Of a stretch of 64,000 nt of DNA, positions 7,806 through 17,206 are shown piece by piece; the first letter of the stretch is position 1, and every line of letters starts with the position of its first letter. The notes under the pieces were generated by a model. It ran no database searches. It was not told the DNA's origin and saw only the letters and a list, made by a program, of their open reading frames with translations. A program made the position numbers and the translations under genes. Source of the DNA: Pseudomonadota bacterium (lineage in GTDB: Bacteria > Pseudomonadota > Alphaproteobacteria > Rhizobiales > Xanthobacteraceae); assembly GCA_018240595.1 (NCBI GenBank), contig JAFEFL010000070.1, positions 62,001-126,000 on the forward strand, written 5' to 3'.

Positions 7806-8783
7806 ATGAAAATCACGCGTCGCGCCGCTCTTGGCGGCCTCGTTGCCACCGCCGCCTTCCGCCCGGCCTTCGCCGCGCCGGAAAAGATCACCTATCTGTT
7901 TCCGGCCCCGAGCTTCCTGCCGGCGTTCCTGCCGTTTCAGCTGGCGCTGAAGCGCGGCTACTACGCCAAGAACAACGTCGAGGTGACCTTCCAGACCGGC
8001 AAGGGCGGCGCCGACGTCGCGCAGCAGGTGGGCGCCGGCAATGCCGACATCGGCGGCGGCCTCGGCGAGACCTCGATGATCGTGCGGCCGAACGGCCTGC
8101 CGGTGCGCGCCGTGGCGCAGCTCGGCTCGCACCCGCTGTTCACGCTCGTGACCCGCAAGGATGTCGGCCTCAAGGGCTTTGCCGATCTCAAGGGCAAGAA
8201 ACTCGGAGTCATCGGCTATCAGGACACCGGCTACTACGCCCTGCTCGCGGTTCTCGCGGCTAACGGCCTCAAGCGCGAGGATCTGCAGATCCAGGCGGTC
8301 GGTCCGGCCGGCGTAACCCAGCTCATGATCGCCAAGTCGCTCGACGGCATCATGGCGGTGCCGGAATGGGCGGTGGCGATCGAAGCCGGCGGCGTGCCGC
8401 TCGATTATTTCCCGATCGAGAAGACCTTCCCGGCGATGGCGCAGGCCATCCTCACCTCCGACAAGATGGTCAAGGAACGCCCGGCGGCCGTCGGCGGCTT
8501 CGTCAAGGCCGTGATGCAGGCGGTGCGCGACAGCATGGCCGACCCGGTCGCCGCGGCGAAGGACTATGTCGCCCAGGTGCCGCAGCACACCGGCAAGGAA
8601 AAGGAGATCGAAAGCATCCTGAACCGCTACGTGAAGGAGGTTTACGCCACCACGCCAGCGTCGGCGCTCGGCACCTTCGATCCCAAGCGGCTGAAGCAGG
8701 TGCAGGACTTCTACGTCAAGAACAACATCATCCAGTCGGCCGTGCCGGTGGACGAGCTCTACACCAACCAGTTCGTGTCATGA
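7806..8783 (+). CDS. ABC transporter substrate-binding protein, NMT1/SsuA/TauA type
   Basis: A 325-residue periplasmic binding protein. The N-terminus MKITRRAALGG carries a twin-arginine (Tat) motif followed by a short hydrophobic region and cleavage near AFAAP. The fold marker KGKKLGVIG and the ADIGGGLGET segment match NMT1/SsuA-like binding proteins. The start is the ATG at 7806 with GGGGAG upstream; an earlier ATG in frame (7767) lacks a site and would bury the signal. The stop overlaps the permease start. Tat export suggests folding or cofactor loading before export, which is common for this family in rhizobia. Confidence 0.92.
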   Translation: MKITRRAALGGLVATAAFRPAFAAPEKITYLFPAPSFLPAFLPFQLALKRGYYAKNNVEVTFQTGKGGADVAQQVGAGNADIGGGLGETSMIVRPNGLPVRAVAQLGSHPLFTLVTRKDVGLKGFADLKGKKLGVIGYQDTGYYALLAVLAANGLKREDLQIQAVGPAGVTQLMIAKSLDGIMAVPEWAVAIEAGGVPLDYFPIEKTFPAMAQAILTSDKMVKERPAAVGGFVKAVMQAVRDSMADPVAAAKDYVAQVPQHTGKEKEIESILNRYVKEVYATTPASALGTFDPKRLKQVQDFYVKNNIIQSAVPVDELYTNQFVS

Positions 8784-9655
8784 CGACGGTGGATACGGCG
8801 ATGAGCAAACCGGCCGACCGGACCGCCGCCCTGCAGCGTCCCGCACTCGCCCCCTCGGGGGGCGGGCTGTGGCGTCGCAGCTACGGCGCGCCGCTGGCCA
8901 GTATCGCTGTCGCGGTCGTCGTTCTCATCGCCTGGCAGTATCTGCCGCCGATGCTGGGGGTGCCGAAATACATCATCCCCCGCGTCAGCGATCTGTGTCT
9001 GGAGATGGTGCGGCTCTGGAATCACGAGAACCTGCTCAGGCACTTCATCTCCACGGCGTCGATGTCGGTCCTCGGCTTCGTGCTCGGCGGCCTGCTCGGG
9101 GCCGTGTTCGGCTACGCGCTCGGCCTGCTGCCGACCTGGGAGAAGGTGCTGTCGCCTTACATCCTGGCGCTGCAGATTGCGCCGAAGGTGGCTTTCGCGC
9201 CGCTGTTCATCCTGTGGTTCGGCTATAACGCCTGGCCGAAGCTGATCGTCACCATTCTCGTGGTGTTCTTCCCGATCCTGGTGAACGTGCTGCAAGCCAT
9301 GCGCATCATGGACCGCGACCTGGTCAACCTGGCGCGCGCCTACAACATGAGCAAGACCAAGATATTCATCAAGGTCATGCTGCCGTTCTCGATGCCCAAC
9401 CTGCTCGCCGGCCTGCGCATCGGCGCGACGCTCGCCGTCATCGGCATCACCGTCGGCGAACTGGTCGGCGGCGAAATCGGCCTCGGTTATCTCATCAGCT
9501 TCGGTCAGGGCCAGGCCAACACCGCCATGGTGTTCGATGCCATCGGCCTGCTCACCGTGATCGGCATCGTCATGTACTGGGCGGTGACGGCGGTCGAGAG
9601 CCGCGTCCTGCACTATCTGCCGAAGGCGGCGGGCGCACCGCCGGCCAAGCCATGA
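8780..9655 (+). CDS. ABC transporter permease, NitT/TauT (SsuC) type
   Basis: A 291-residue inner-membrane protein with about six hydrophobic segments and the cytoplasmic EAA-type loop near NLARAYNMSKTKIFIKVML, which contacts the ATPase. Its ATG overlaps the binding-protein stop (ATGA at 8780-8783), so I take this start; a later in-frame ATG (MSKPADR) is a possible alternative. With the ATPase at 6942 and the binding protein at 7806 it completes one importer. The last four bases overlap the next gene, an alpha/beta hydrolase. Confidence 0.92.
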   Translation: MTTVDTAMSKPADRTAALQRPALAPSGGGLWRRSYGAPLASIAVAVVVLIAWQYLPPMLGVPKYIIPRVSDLCLEMVRLWNHENLLRHFISTASMSVLGFVLGGLLGAVFGYALGLLPTWEKVLSPYILALQIAPKVAFAPLFILWFGYNAWPKLIVTILVVFFPILVNVLQAMRIMDRDLVNLARAYNMSKTKIFIKVMLPFSMPNLLAGLRIGATLAVIGITVGELVGGEIGLGYLISFGQGQANTAMVFDAIGLLTVIGIVMYWAVTAVESRVLHYLPKAAGAPPAKP

Positions 9656-10497
9656 GCATCTGCGCCGACATCACGCGCGTGACGGCGGGCCGCGAAGCCG
9701 GCATCGCCTTCCTGCGCCGTGCTGGGACGGCGCAAGGCAAGACGAAAGGCAAGACGATCGTGCTGCTGCACGGCATCGGCAGCAACGGCGGCAGCTTTAC
9801 GCCGCTGATCGACGCCCTGCCCGAAGCGTTCGACGTCATCGCCTGGCACGCGCCGGGCTATGGCGGCTCGCGCTCGCTGGTGAGCTCGTTCCCGCAACCG
9901 CAGGATTATGCCGAAGCCTTGCTGAGCTTCATCGACGTGCTCGGGCTCGAGCGCATCACCTTGCTCGGCCATTCGCTGGGCTGCCTGTTCGCCGGCAGCT
10001 TCGCCGCCCGCCATGCCGAGCGCGTCGGCGCGCTCGCGCTGCTGTCGCCGGCGCTCGGCTATCGCGTCAAAGCCGGCGAGACGATGCCGGAGACGGTGCA
10101 GGGCCGCATCGACGAACTGCGCGCGCTCGGCCCGCGCGATTTCGCCGCCAAGCGCGCCGCGCGACTGGTCTATCAACCGGACGGCAAGCCGGCGGTGCTC
10201 GCGGCGGTGCGCGAGGCGATGGCCGCCGTCGATCCGGTCGGCTACATGCAGGCCGCGCGCGCGCTGGGCGCCGGCGACCTCATGGCCGACGCGCCTGCGC
10301 TGTCGATGGCCACCCTCGTCGCGGTCGGCGCCCAGGACGTCGTCACGCCGCCGGCCAATGCCCGCAAGCTGTACGACGCGCTGCCGCGCCCGGCCGGCTA
10401 CCACGAAATTCCCGATGCCGGTCACGCCCTGCCGCAGGAGAACCCGGCGGCCGTCGCCCGTCTGCTGGTCAACCTGATCGAGGCGTCCGATGCTTGA
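9652..10497 (+). CDS. Alpha/beta hydrolase
   Basis: A 281-residue alpha/beta-fold hydrolase. The oxyanion motif LLHGIGSNG is near residue 38, the nucleophile elbow GHSLG puts Ser at 108, and the catalytic His is at about 258 (PDAGHALP), with an acid near VAVGAQDVV. It would hydrolyse an ester, amide or C-C bond of a ring-cleavage product. The same fold is used by N-formylmaleamate deformylase (NicD) in nicotinate degradation, but nothing here proves that activity. It overlaps the permease by four bases and the following IclR gene by eight, which places it firmly in the operon. Confidence 0.88.
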   Translation: MSICADITRVTAGREAGIAFLRRAGTAQGKTKGKTIVLLHGIGSNGGSFTPLIDALPEAFDVIAWHAPGYGGSRSLVSSFPQPQDYAEALLSFIDVLGLERITLLGHSLGCLFAGSFAARHAERVGALALLSPALGYRVKAGETMPETVQGRIDELRALGPRDFAAKRAARLVYQPDGKPAVLAAVREAMAAVDPVGYMQAARALGAGDLMADAPALSMATLVAVGAQDVVTPPANARKLYDALPRPAGYHEIPDAGHALPQENPAAVARLLVNLIEASDA

Positions 10498-11329
10498 ACG
10501 CGCCGACAGCCCCGAAGCGGATGCCGGCAGCGATCCTTACGTCTCGCCGCCGGTGCAGCGCGCCGCCCGCCTGCTCCGCCATATCGCGGAGGGCGATCGC
10601 GTCACCAATATGTCGCAGACCGCGCGCGAGCTCGGTATCAACCGCACGACGCTGCTGCGGCTCCTGCACACGCTCGAGGTCGAACGCTTCATCGAGCCGC
10701 TCCCTGAGGGTCAAGGCTGGCGCATCGGCATCGGCCTGATCGGGCTGACGGCGCAGGCCTTCTTCTCCGAAGATCTGGTGCAGACCGCCGTGCCAGTGCT
10801 GACGCGGCTCACCGAGAACCTGAATCTGTCGTCGCATCTCGGCGCGCTCGACGGCCAGGAGATCGTCTATCTCGCCCGCCGCGTGCCGAACCACACTTTC
10901 GCCAGCAATATCCGGGTCGGCAGCCGCCTGCCGGCGCATGCCGCCAATATGGGACGCATCATTCTCGCGCATCTGCCGCCGGACAAGGTCGATCGGCTTT
11001 ATGCCGGCACCGTGCTCAAGGCGGTGACCGCGCGGACGCCGACGACGCTGACGCAGCTTCACGCCCAGCTCGACGCCGATCGCAAGGCGGGGCTCGCCTG
11101 GAGCGAGGGCAATTTCGAGGCCGGCATCAGTTCGGTGGCGGCGGCGATCTTCGACGCCACCGGCATGCCGATCGCCGCCCTCAATGTCATCGGTCATGCC
11201 GCCGACTTCGCCGGCGAGGCGCGGCACAACCAGCTCGCCGTCGAAGTTGCGGCGGCGGCGCGCGAGATTTCGCAACGTCTCGGCTGGCACGCCAACGCCG
11301 CACCGCGCGCGGCGGGCAACGGCGGGTAA
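10490..11329 (+). CDS. IclR family transcriptional regulator
   Basis: A 279-residue regulator embedded in the catabolic operon. The N-terminal helix-turn-helix covers about residues 39-62 (NMSQTARELGINRTTLLRLL), and the C-terminal effector domain contains NMGRIILAHL and GISSVAAAIFD. Its start overlaps the hydrolase gene by eight bases, so it is made together with the enzymes it probably controls. It is a different protein from the IclR regulator at 5789. A possible target is the palindrome-rich region before 6942. The effector is unknown. Confidence 0.92.
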   Translation: MLERADSPEADAGSDPYVSPPVQRAARLLRHIAEGDRVTNMSQTARELGINRTTLLRLLHTLEVERFIEPLPEGQGWRIGIGLIGLTAQAFFSEDLVQTAVPVLTRLTENLNLSSHLGALDGQEIVYLARRVPNHTFASNIRVGSRLPAHAANMGRIILAHLPPDKVDRLYAGTVLKAVTARTPTTLTQLHAQLDADRKAGLAWSEGNFEAGISSVAAAIFDATGMPIAALNVIGHAADFAGEARHNQLAVEVAAAAREISQRLGWHANAAPRAAGNGG

Positions 11330-11338
11330 GAGGCAGCG

Positions 11339-12130
11339 ATGGATCTCGGTCTGGCCAATACTTATGCGGTGGTGACGGGCGGCACGTCCGGCATCGGACT
11401 TGCCGCCGCGCGCATTCTCATCGAGGAAGGCGCGCGCGTCGCCATCTGCGGGCGCGATGCGGAACGGCTCGCCGCCGCCAAGGCCAAACTCGATGCCGTC
11501 AAGCCCGGCGCCGTGCTGGCCGAGCGCTGCGACGTCTTGAACAGCGGCGACGTCGCTGCCTTCGCCGACAAGGTGAAGGCCTGGAGCGGCGGCAAGCTCG
11601 ATCTGCTGGTCAACAATGCCGGCCAGGGCCGCGTCTCGACCTTCGCCGACACCACCGACGCGCAATGGCGGGAAGAGCTCGATCTGAAGTTCTTCAGCCA
11701 GATCCTGCCGCTGCGGGCCTTCAAGCCGCTGCTCGACGCCGCGCCGTCGCCGGCGATCGTCGCCGTCAACTCGCTGTTGTCGCTGCAGCCCGAGCCGCAC
11801 ATGGTGTGCACCTCGGCGGCGCGCGCCGGCGTGCAGAACCTGCTCAAATCGCTCGCCAGCGAATTCGCGCCGCGCATTCGCGTCAACACCATCCTCCTGG
11901 GCCTGGTCGACTCCGGCCAGTGGCAGCGCCGCTTCGAGGCGCGCGCCGACAAGAGCCTCTCACGCGAGCAATGGTTCACGGCGCTGGCGCGCGACAAGCA
12001 CATCCCGCTGCAACGCCTCGGCGCGCCGGACGAGCCGGCCCGCGCCATCGTGTTCCTCGGATCGCCAGCCGCCAGTTACATCACCGGCGCCAGCCTGGAA
12101 GTGTCCGGCGGCGTCTCACGTTTCATCTAA
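11339..12130 (+). CDS. SDR family protein with altered catalytic Tyr/Lys
   Basis: A 263-residue short-chain dehydrogenase-fold protein. The NAD(P) motif TGGTSGIG (residues 13-20), the NNAG motif (92-95) and Ser145 are present, and the C-terminal SGG ending is usual. The active-site segment that should read YxxxK reads TSAAR at 158-162, so both the catalytic Tyr and the Lys are replaced (Thr158, Arg162). Either this branch uses another chemistry or the protein is not a classical oxidoreductase. It is nine bases after the IclR gene and 17 before the TPP enzyme, inside the 13-gene operon. Confidence 0.85.
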   Translation: MDLGLANTYAVVTGGTSGIGLAAARILIEEGARVAICGRDAERLAAAKAKLDAVKPGAVLAERCDVLNSGDVAAFADKVKAWSGGKLDLLVNNAGQGRVSTFADTTDAQWREELDLKFFSQILPLRAFKPLLDAAPSPAIVAVNSLLSLQPEPHMVCTSAARAGVQNLLKSLASEFAPRIRVNTILLGLVDSGQWQRRFEARADKSLSREQWFTALARDKHIPLQRLGAPDEPARAIVFLGSPAASYITGASLEVSGGVSRFI

Positions 12131-12147
12131 GGCCCGGGTCAAGAGTC

Positions 12148-13848
12148 ATGAACGCTCCCATCGTCGTCGCCGAGCGACAAAGTTCACAAAGCGCCGCATC
12201 GACCGAACCGGTCGGCGATGCCATCGCCCGCGCGCTCGCCGACATGGGCGTCACCGTGGTGTTCGGCGTCATCTCAATCCACAACATGCCGATCCTCGAC
12301 GCCATCGCGCGCCAGGGCCGCATCACCTTCGTGCCGGCGCGCGGCGAAGCCGGCGCCATGAACATGGCCGATGCCTATGCGCGCGTCTCGCGTTCGCTCG
12401 GCGTCGCCATCACCTCGACGGGCACCGCCGCCGGCAATGCCGCCGGCTCGCAGGTCGAAGCGCTGACCGCCGGTTCGCCGGTGCTGCACATCACCACGCA
12501 GATCGACCGCGAATTCGCCGACCGCGACCGCGCCGCCATTCACGACGTGCCGCGCCAGCCCGACATGTTGAAGGCGGTCAGCAAGGCCTATCACCGCATC
12601 TGGGAGCCGGGCGCGGCGATCGAGACGCTGCTGGCGGCGACCCGCGATGCGCTCACCGCGCCGACCGGCCCGGTGTCGCTGGAAATTCCGGTCGACGTGC
12701 AGCGTCTGCCGACGGCAAAGCGTAAGGTCGCCGGCTGGCCGGCGATCGATTTGAAAAAGCCGGACGACGACGCGCTCGATGCGCTGGCCGAGCGCATCCG
12801 CAACGCCAAACGTCCGATGCTGTGGCTCGGCGGCGGCGCGCGCGGCGCCGCCGCGGCGGCCACGGCGCTGGCCGATCGCGGCTTCGGCGTCGTCACCTCG
12901 ACCAATGGCCGCGCCGTGGTGCCGGAAGATCACGCTTATAGCCTCGGCGCCTTCAACATGACGCCGGATGCGGTCGGCATCTACGCCAAGTGCGATCTGA
13001 TGATCGTGATCGGCTCGCGTCTGCGCGGCAACGAAACGCAGAACAACCGCATGCCGCTGCCGCCGCTGGTGCAGATCGACGCCGATGTCGGCCAGGGCGG
13101 CCGCAATTACCCGGTCGAACAGTTCATCGCCGGCGATGCCCGTCTCGCGCTCGAAGGCCTGCTCAGCCGCCTGCCCGGCGAGCTCGGCACCGACGGCAGC
13201 TTCCTCAAAGACATCGGCGCGGCGCGCCAGCGTTCGGAGGCGGCGCTGTGCAAGGCGCTCGGGCCTTACGTGCCGCTCGCCAATGCGCTCAGCGCCCGCG
13301 TGTCGAAGGACGGCCATCCCTGGGTGCGCGACGTCACGATCTCCAACAGCACCTTCGGCAACCGTTACGTCAAACTTGCCGCGCCGCATCTCGGCGTTCA
13401 TGCGCTGGGCGGCGGCATCGGCCAGGGCATCGCCATGGGCATCGGCGCCGCGCATGCCGGCATCAAGGCCAAGACCATCACTTTGGTCGGAGACGGCGGC
13501 GCGCAACTGATGATCGGCGAACTGGCCACGGCCGTCGAGATGCAGGCGAACATGGTGTTCGTGCTGATGAACGACAAAGGCTACGGCGTCATCCGCAACA
13601 TCCAGGATGCGCAATATGGCGGCCGCCATGTCTACTCAAACATCCTGACGCCGGACTTTGCCCTGCTCTGCGCCGCGGTCGGACTGCCGCACAAGCGCGT
13701 GTCCGATACCGTGGCCTTCGAGGCGGCGCTCGACCGCGCCCTTGTCGCGCCCGGCCCATGCCTCATCGAAGTCGACATGGTCGCCATCGGCCCGTTTGGC
13801 CAGAGCTTTGCCGGTCCGCCGGCCGGCGCCGCCGGGAAGACAGCATAA
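12148..13848 (+). CDS. Thiamine pyrophosphate-dependent enzyme, acetolactate synthase-like
   Basis: A 566-residue three-domain TPP enzyme. The catalytic glutamate lies in ARGEAGAM (Glu67) and the TPP/Mg motif starts with GDGG at 448-451 and ends at VLMND. The central domain (SRLRGNETQNN region) resembles acetolactate synthase, benzoylformate decarboxylase and related 2-keto acid decarboxylases. Lacking a partner regulatory subunit and sitting with an aldehyde dehydrogenase gene, it more likely decarboxylates or ligates a keto acid in catabolism than serves valine synthesis. A much longer frame from 11665 overlaps the SDR gene and is rejected. It overlaps the next gene by one base (TAATG). Confidence 0.88.
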   Translation: MNAPIVVAERQSSQSAASTEPVGDAIARALADMGVTVVFGVISIHNMPILDAIARQGRITFVPARGEAGAMNMADAYARVSRSLGVAITSTGTAAGNAAGSQVEALTAGSPVLHITTQIDREFADRDRAAIHDVPRQPDMLKAVSKAYHRIWEPGAAIETLLAATRDALTAPTGPVSLEIPVDVQRLPTAKRKVAGWPAIDLKKPDDDALDALAERIRNAKRPMLWLGGGARGAAAAATALADRGFGVVTSTNGRAVVPEDHAYSLGAFNMTPDAVGIYAKCDLMIVIGSRLRGNETQNNRMPLPPLVQIDADVGQGGRNYPVEQFIAGDARLALEGLLSRLPGELGTDGSFLKDIGAARQRSEAALCKALGPYVPLANALSARVSKDGHPWVRDVTISNSTFGNRYVKLAAPHLGVHALGGGIGQGIAMGIGAAHAGIKAKTITLVGDGGAQLMIGELATAVEMQANMVFVLMNDKGYGVIRNIQDAQYGGRHVYSNILTPDFALLCAAVGLPHKRVSDTVAFEAALDRALVAPGPCLIEVDMVAIGPFGQSFAGPPAGAAGKTA

Positions 13849-14687
13849 TGACGAGGAAGATGACGCGATTGGGCGTGATCGGCGCCGGCGGCATTGCCGA
13901 GCTGGCGCTGACGGCGCTCGTCAAGGCGCTCGACGCGCCGCTCGATCACGTCGCCATTCTCGTCCCCGAGCGCGCCACCGATCGCGCCGAGGCCCTACTC
14001 GATCGCTGCGGTCCGGCGCTGACGCGCTCGGCCGCCATTCATTCCGGCATCGCGGCGCTGCTCGCCGACAGACCGGACACCGTCGCCGAATGCGCCGGGC
14101 ATGTCGCGGTGCGCGATCACGGCCCGGCGATCCTCAGCGCCGGCTGCGATCTTATCGTCATTTCCATTGGCGCGCTCGCCGATGACGGCCTGCACCGAAA
14201 GCTGATAAGTGCCGCAAAAACCGGCGCCAGCCGTCTGGTGCTGCCGGCCGGCGCGGTCGGCGGCATCGACGCGCTCGCCGCGGCGAAACTCTCCGGCCTC
14301 GAGGAAGTCATCTATACCGGGCGCAAGCCGCCCGGCGCCTGGAAAGGCACGCCGGCGCAGAAGCTGCTCGATCTCGACACGCTGAGCGAAGCCGCGACCT
14401 TTTTTGAAGGCAGCGCGCGCGACGCGGCACAGACCTACCCGTTCAACGCCAATGTCGCGGCCACGCTGGCGATCGCCGGCATCGGGCTCGACGACACCAA
14501 AGTGCGCCTGGTCGCCGATCCGGGCGTTTCCCGCAACGTGCATGAATTCGCGGTGCGCTCCGGCTGCGGCGACTTCTCGGTGCGGCTCGAAGGCCGCCCA
14601 TCCGCCTCCAATCCGAAGACCTCGCAGCTCGCCGGCTACAGCATGGCGCGCGAGCTGATCAACCGCGTCAGCGCGGTGGCGATCTGA
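13848..14687 (+). CDS. Aspartate dehydrogenase-like protein (NadX/DUF108 family)
   Basis: A 279-residue NAD(P)-binding protein. The Rossmann motif GAGGIA is at residues 12-17, and the C-terminal domain has the family features AGAVGGIDAL, TGRKPPGAW and PFNANVAATLA. Family members oxidise L-aspartate to iminoaspartate, or run in reverse. In this operon it could act on an amino or imino dicarboxylate made from the growth substrate. The start overlaps the TPP gene stop by one base. Full length for the family, no obvious loss of conserved segments. Confidence 0.87.
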   Translation: MTRKMTRLGVIGAGGIAELALTALVKALDAPLDHVAILVPERATDRAEALLDRCGPALTRSAAIHSGIAALLADRPDTVAECAGHVAVRDHGPAILSAGCDLIVISIGALADDGLHRKLISAAKTGASRLVLPAGAVGGIDALAAAKLSGLEEVIYTGRKPPGAWKGTPAQKLLDLDTLSEAATFFEGSARDAAQTYPFNANVAATLAIAGIGLDDTKVRLVADPGVSRNVHEFAVRSGCGDFSVRLEGRPSASNPKTSQLAGYSMARELINRVSAVAI

Positions 14688-14696
14688 GAGGAAACC

Positions 14697-16187
14697 ATGG
14701 ACCAGACCGTCACCTTCCAGGACAAACTCTATATCGGCGGCGAGTGGCGGCGCGGCCGCGGCGCCGATATCACCTCGAATTTCCCGGCCGACGGCTCGCT
14801 CAACGCCACCCTGCCCGGTGCGTCGCTGGAAGACGTCGACCTCGCCATCGAGCGCGCGCAGGATGCCGTCAACGATCCGGCCTGGCGCAAGCTGCTGCCG
14901 CACGAGCGCGCGACCTATCTCTACAAGATCTCCGAGGGCATCGCCCGCGCCGCCGACCGCATCTCGCATGTGCAGTCGCGCGACACCGGCAAGACCTTGA
15001 GCGAAACGCGCGCGCTCGCCATGAGCGCATCCGGCACGTTCCGCTACATGGCGGCGGCGCTGGAGACCATGGAAGACGCGCTGACGCCGGCGCGCGGCAA
15101 TTATCTCACCATGTCGGTGTACGAGCCGCTCGGCGTCACCGCCGGCATCACGCCGTGGAATTCGCCGATCGCGTCCGACGCGCAGAAGGTCGCGCCGGCG
15201 CTGGCCGCCGGCAACGCCATCCTGCTCAAGCCGTCGTCGTGGAGCCCGCTGGTCTGCCTCGAACTCGCCCGCGTGATCGAGGAAGCCGGCCTGCCCAAGG
15301 GCCTGTTCTCGACCCTGCCCGGCGCGGGCTCGATCGTCGGCGAGCGCATTGTCACGCACAAGGCCATCCGCAAGGTGTCGTTCACCGGCGGCACCGCCAC
15401 CGGCCGCGACATCGCGCGCAAGGCCGCCGACAAGCTGATGCCGGTATCGCTCGAACTTGGCGGCAAGTCGCCGACCATCGTCTTCGCCGACGCTGATCTG
15501 GACCTCGCCGTCGCCGGCGTGATGTTCGGCATCTTCTCTTCGACCGGGCAATCCTGTATCGCCGGCTCGCGGCTGTTCGTCGAGCGCGGCATCTACGACG
15601 CCTTCGTTGCCAGGCTGGTTGCCGCGACCGAGCGGCTCAAGGTCGGCCATCCGTTCGAGGCAACGACGCAGGTCGCGCCGCTGATCCGGCCGAAGCATCG
15701 CGACGAGGTCGAGGACCACGTCGCCAAGGCGCGCGCCGACGGCGGCAAGGTCTTGACCGGCGGCGAACGCCCGTCCGGCAACGACTACAATGACGGCACT
15801 TACTATCGCCCGACCATCATCGCCGGCCTCGACAACGACTCGCGGCTGTGCCGGGACGAAGTGTTCGGTCCTGTGCTCGCCGTGCTGCCCTTCGACAACG
15901 AGGACGACCTGATCCGCCAGTCGAACGACAACGACTATGGCCTTGCCTCCGGCATCTACACCCGCGATTTCCCGAAGGCGTGGCGCATCGCGCGCGCACT
16001 CGATACCGGCACGGTGTGGATCAACACCTACAAGCAGTTCTCGATTTCGACACCGTTCGGCGGCACCAAGGATTCTGGCCTCGGCCGCGAAAAGGGCCGC
16101 GACGGCATCCGCGCCTGGATGGCGCAGAAGTCGCTCTATTGCGACCTGTCCCAGGCACCGCATCCCTGGGCCAAGAGTGCCCTGTGA
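14697..16187 (+). CDS. NAD(P)-dependent aldehyde dehydrogenase
   Basis: A 496-residue aldehyde dehydrogenase of usual length. The general base Glu253 is in LELGGKSPT and the nucleophile Cys287 in TGQSCIAGS; the C-terminal FGGTKDSGLGREKG is typical. It would oxidise an aldehyde to the acid, quite possibly the product of the upstream TPP-dependent enzyme. Nine bases separate it from the aspartate-dehydrogenase-like gene and 11 from the reductase gene. Substrate cannot be told from the sequence. Confidence 0.93.
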   Translation: MDQTVTFQDKLYIGGEWRRGRGADITSNFPADGSLNATLPGASLEDVDLAIERAQDAVNDPAWRKLLPHERATYLYKISEGIARAADRISHVQSRDTGKTLSETRALAMSASGTFRYMAAALETMEDALTPARGNYLTMSVYEPLGVTAGITPWNSPIASDAQKVAPALAAGNAILLKPSSWSPLVCLELARVIEEAGLPKGLFSTLPGAGSIVGERIVTHKAIRKVSFTGGTATGRDIARKAADKLMPVSLELGGKSPTIVFADADLDLAVAGVMFGIFSSTGQSCIAGSRLFVERGIYDAFVARLVAATERLKVGHPFEATTQVAPLIRPKHRDEVEDHVAKARADGGKVLTGGERPSGNDYNDGTYYRPTIIAGLDNDSRLCRDEVFGPVLAVLPFDNEDDLIRQSNDNDYGLASGIYTRDFPKAWRIARALDTGTVWINTYKQFSISTPFGGTKDSGLGREKGRDGIRAWMAQKSLYCDLSQAPHPWAKSAL

Positions 16188-16198
16188 AGGAATGAGTC

Positions 16199-17194
16199 AT
16201 GGGCGAAGCCGCTGAAATGACCAAGCCGCAGACGGTCGCTGCGCCGCGTCCCGGCGAGCAGACCTTCGACGTGCGCCTGCGCGCCCTGATCTGGGAGGCG
16301 CCGGGCGTCCTGTCGCTCGAACTTTCTTCGCTCGACGGCCAGCCGCTGCCCGCCTTCGAGCCGGGCGCGCATATCGACCTCAAGCTGCCGGACGGCACCT
16401 TGCGGCAGTATTCGCTGTGCGGCGATCCCAACGACCTGTCGCACTACCGGCTCGGCATCCGCGCCGTCACCGGCGGCCAGTCGTCGGGCTTCGTGCATCG
16501 CAAGCTGCGTCCGGGTGACGTCCTGACCGTCTCGACGCCGCGCAACAACTTCCCGCTGGTCGCCTCGAAGGAATACATCTTTGTCGCCGGGGGGATAGGC
16601 GTCACGCCCTTCATCCCGATGATGCGGGCGCTCGCCGCCCGTCACCAGCACTGGACCTTGCTCTACTGCAACAAGCGCAACGAACACGCGCCATTCCTCA
16701 AGGAGATCGAGGCGCTGGGCGGCACCGTGTCGCTGCATGCCAGCGAAGCCGGCACAAGGCTCGACGTGGCGCAGCGCCTGACCACGCCTCAGGAAGGCAC
16801 CGTGGTCTATTGCTGCGGCCCGGAGAAGCTGATGCTGGCGGTCGAGGAAGCCACCTCCGGCTGGCCGGAAGGCACGGTGCATTTCGAATGGTTCGCGCCG
16901 CGCTCCCGGCCCAGCGATGAAGTCAGCGGCGCTTTCGAGGTCGTGTGCGCCGCCTCCGGCATGACGCTGAGCGTGCCGCCGGAAAAATCGATCCTCGAAG
17001 TCATGACCGAAGCCGGCATCGACGTGCCGCGCTCCTGCGAACAGGGCATTTGCGGCACCTGCGAGTGCCGCATCATCGAAGGCGAAGCCGACCACCGCGA
17101 CAGCATCCTGTCGTCGTCCGAGCGCGCCGCCAACCAGACCATGATGACCTGCGTGTCGCGTGCCAAGGGCGCGCGGCTCGTGCTCGATATCTGA
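16199..17194 (+). CDS. VanB-type (PDR/phthalate dioxygenase reductase family) oxidoreductase
   Basis: A 331-residue electron-transfer protein: N-terminal flavin-binding beta barrel (RQYSLCGDP near residue 63), NAD-binding domain (VAGGIGVTPFIPMM), and a C-terminal plant-type [2Fe-2S] ferredoxin with CEQGICGTC starting at Cys280 and a last cysteine in MMTCVS. It passes electrons from NAD(P)H to an oxygenase. The Rieske oxygenase gene two positions downstream is the obvious partner. Start ATG at 16199 follows AAGGAATG. Confidence 0.95.
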   Translation: MGEAAEMTKPQTVAAPRPGEQTFDVRLRALIWEAPGVLSLELSSLDGQPLPAFEPGAHIDLKLPDGTLRQYSLCGDPNDLSHYRLGIRAVTGGQSSGFVHRKLRPGDVLTVSTPRNNFPLVASKEYIFVAGGIGVTPFIPMMRALAARHQHWTLLYCNKRNEHAPFLKEIEALGGTVSLHASEAGTRLDVAQRLTTPQEGTVVYCCGPEKLMLAVEEATSGWPEGTVHFEWFAPRSRPSDEVSGAFEVVCAASGMTLSVPPEKSILEVMTEAGIDVPRSCEQGICGTCECRIIEGEADHRDSILSSSERAANQTMMTCVSRAKGARLVLDI

Positions 17195-17206
17195 AGGAGG
17201 TATGCG

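Noticed and set aside
12274..13629. Minus-strand frame of 451 codons
   Set aside because: Shadow of the TPP enzyme gene; no start signal and no recognisable protein features.
13995..16163. Long minus-strand frame of 722 codons
   Set aside because: Antisense to the aspartate-dehydrogenase-like and aldehyde dehydrogenase genes; its translation is rich in Arg, Ala and Gly and has no domain.
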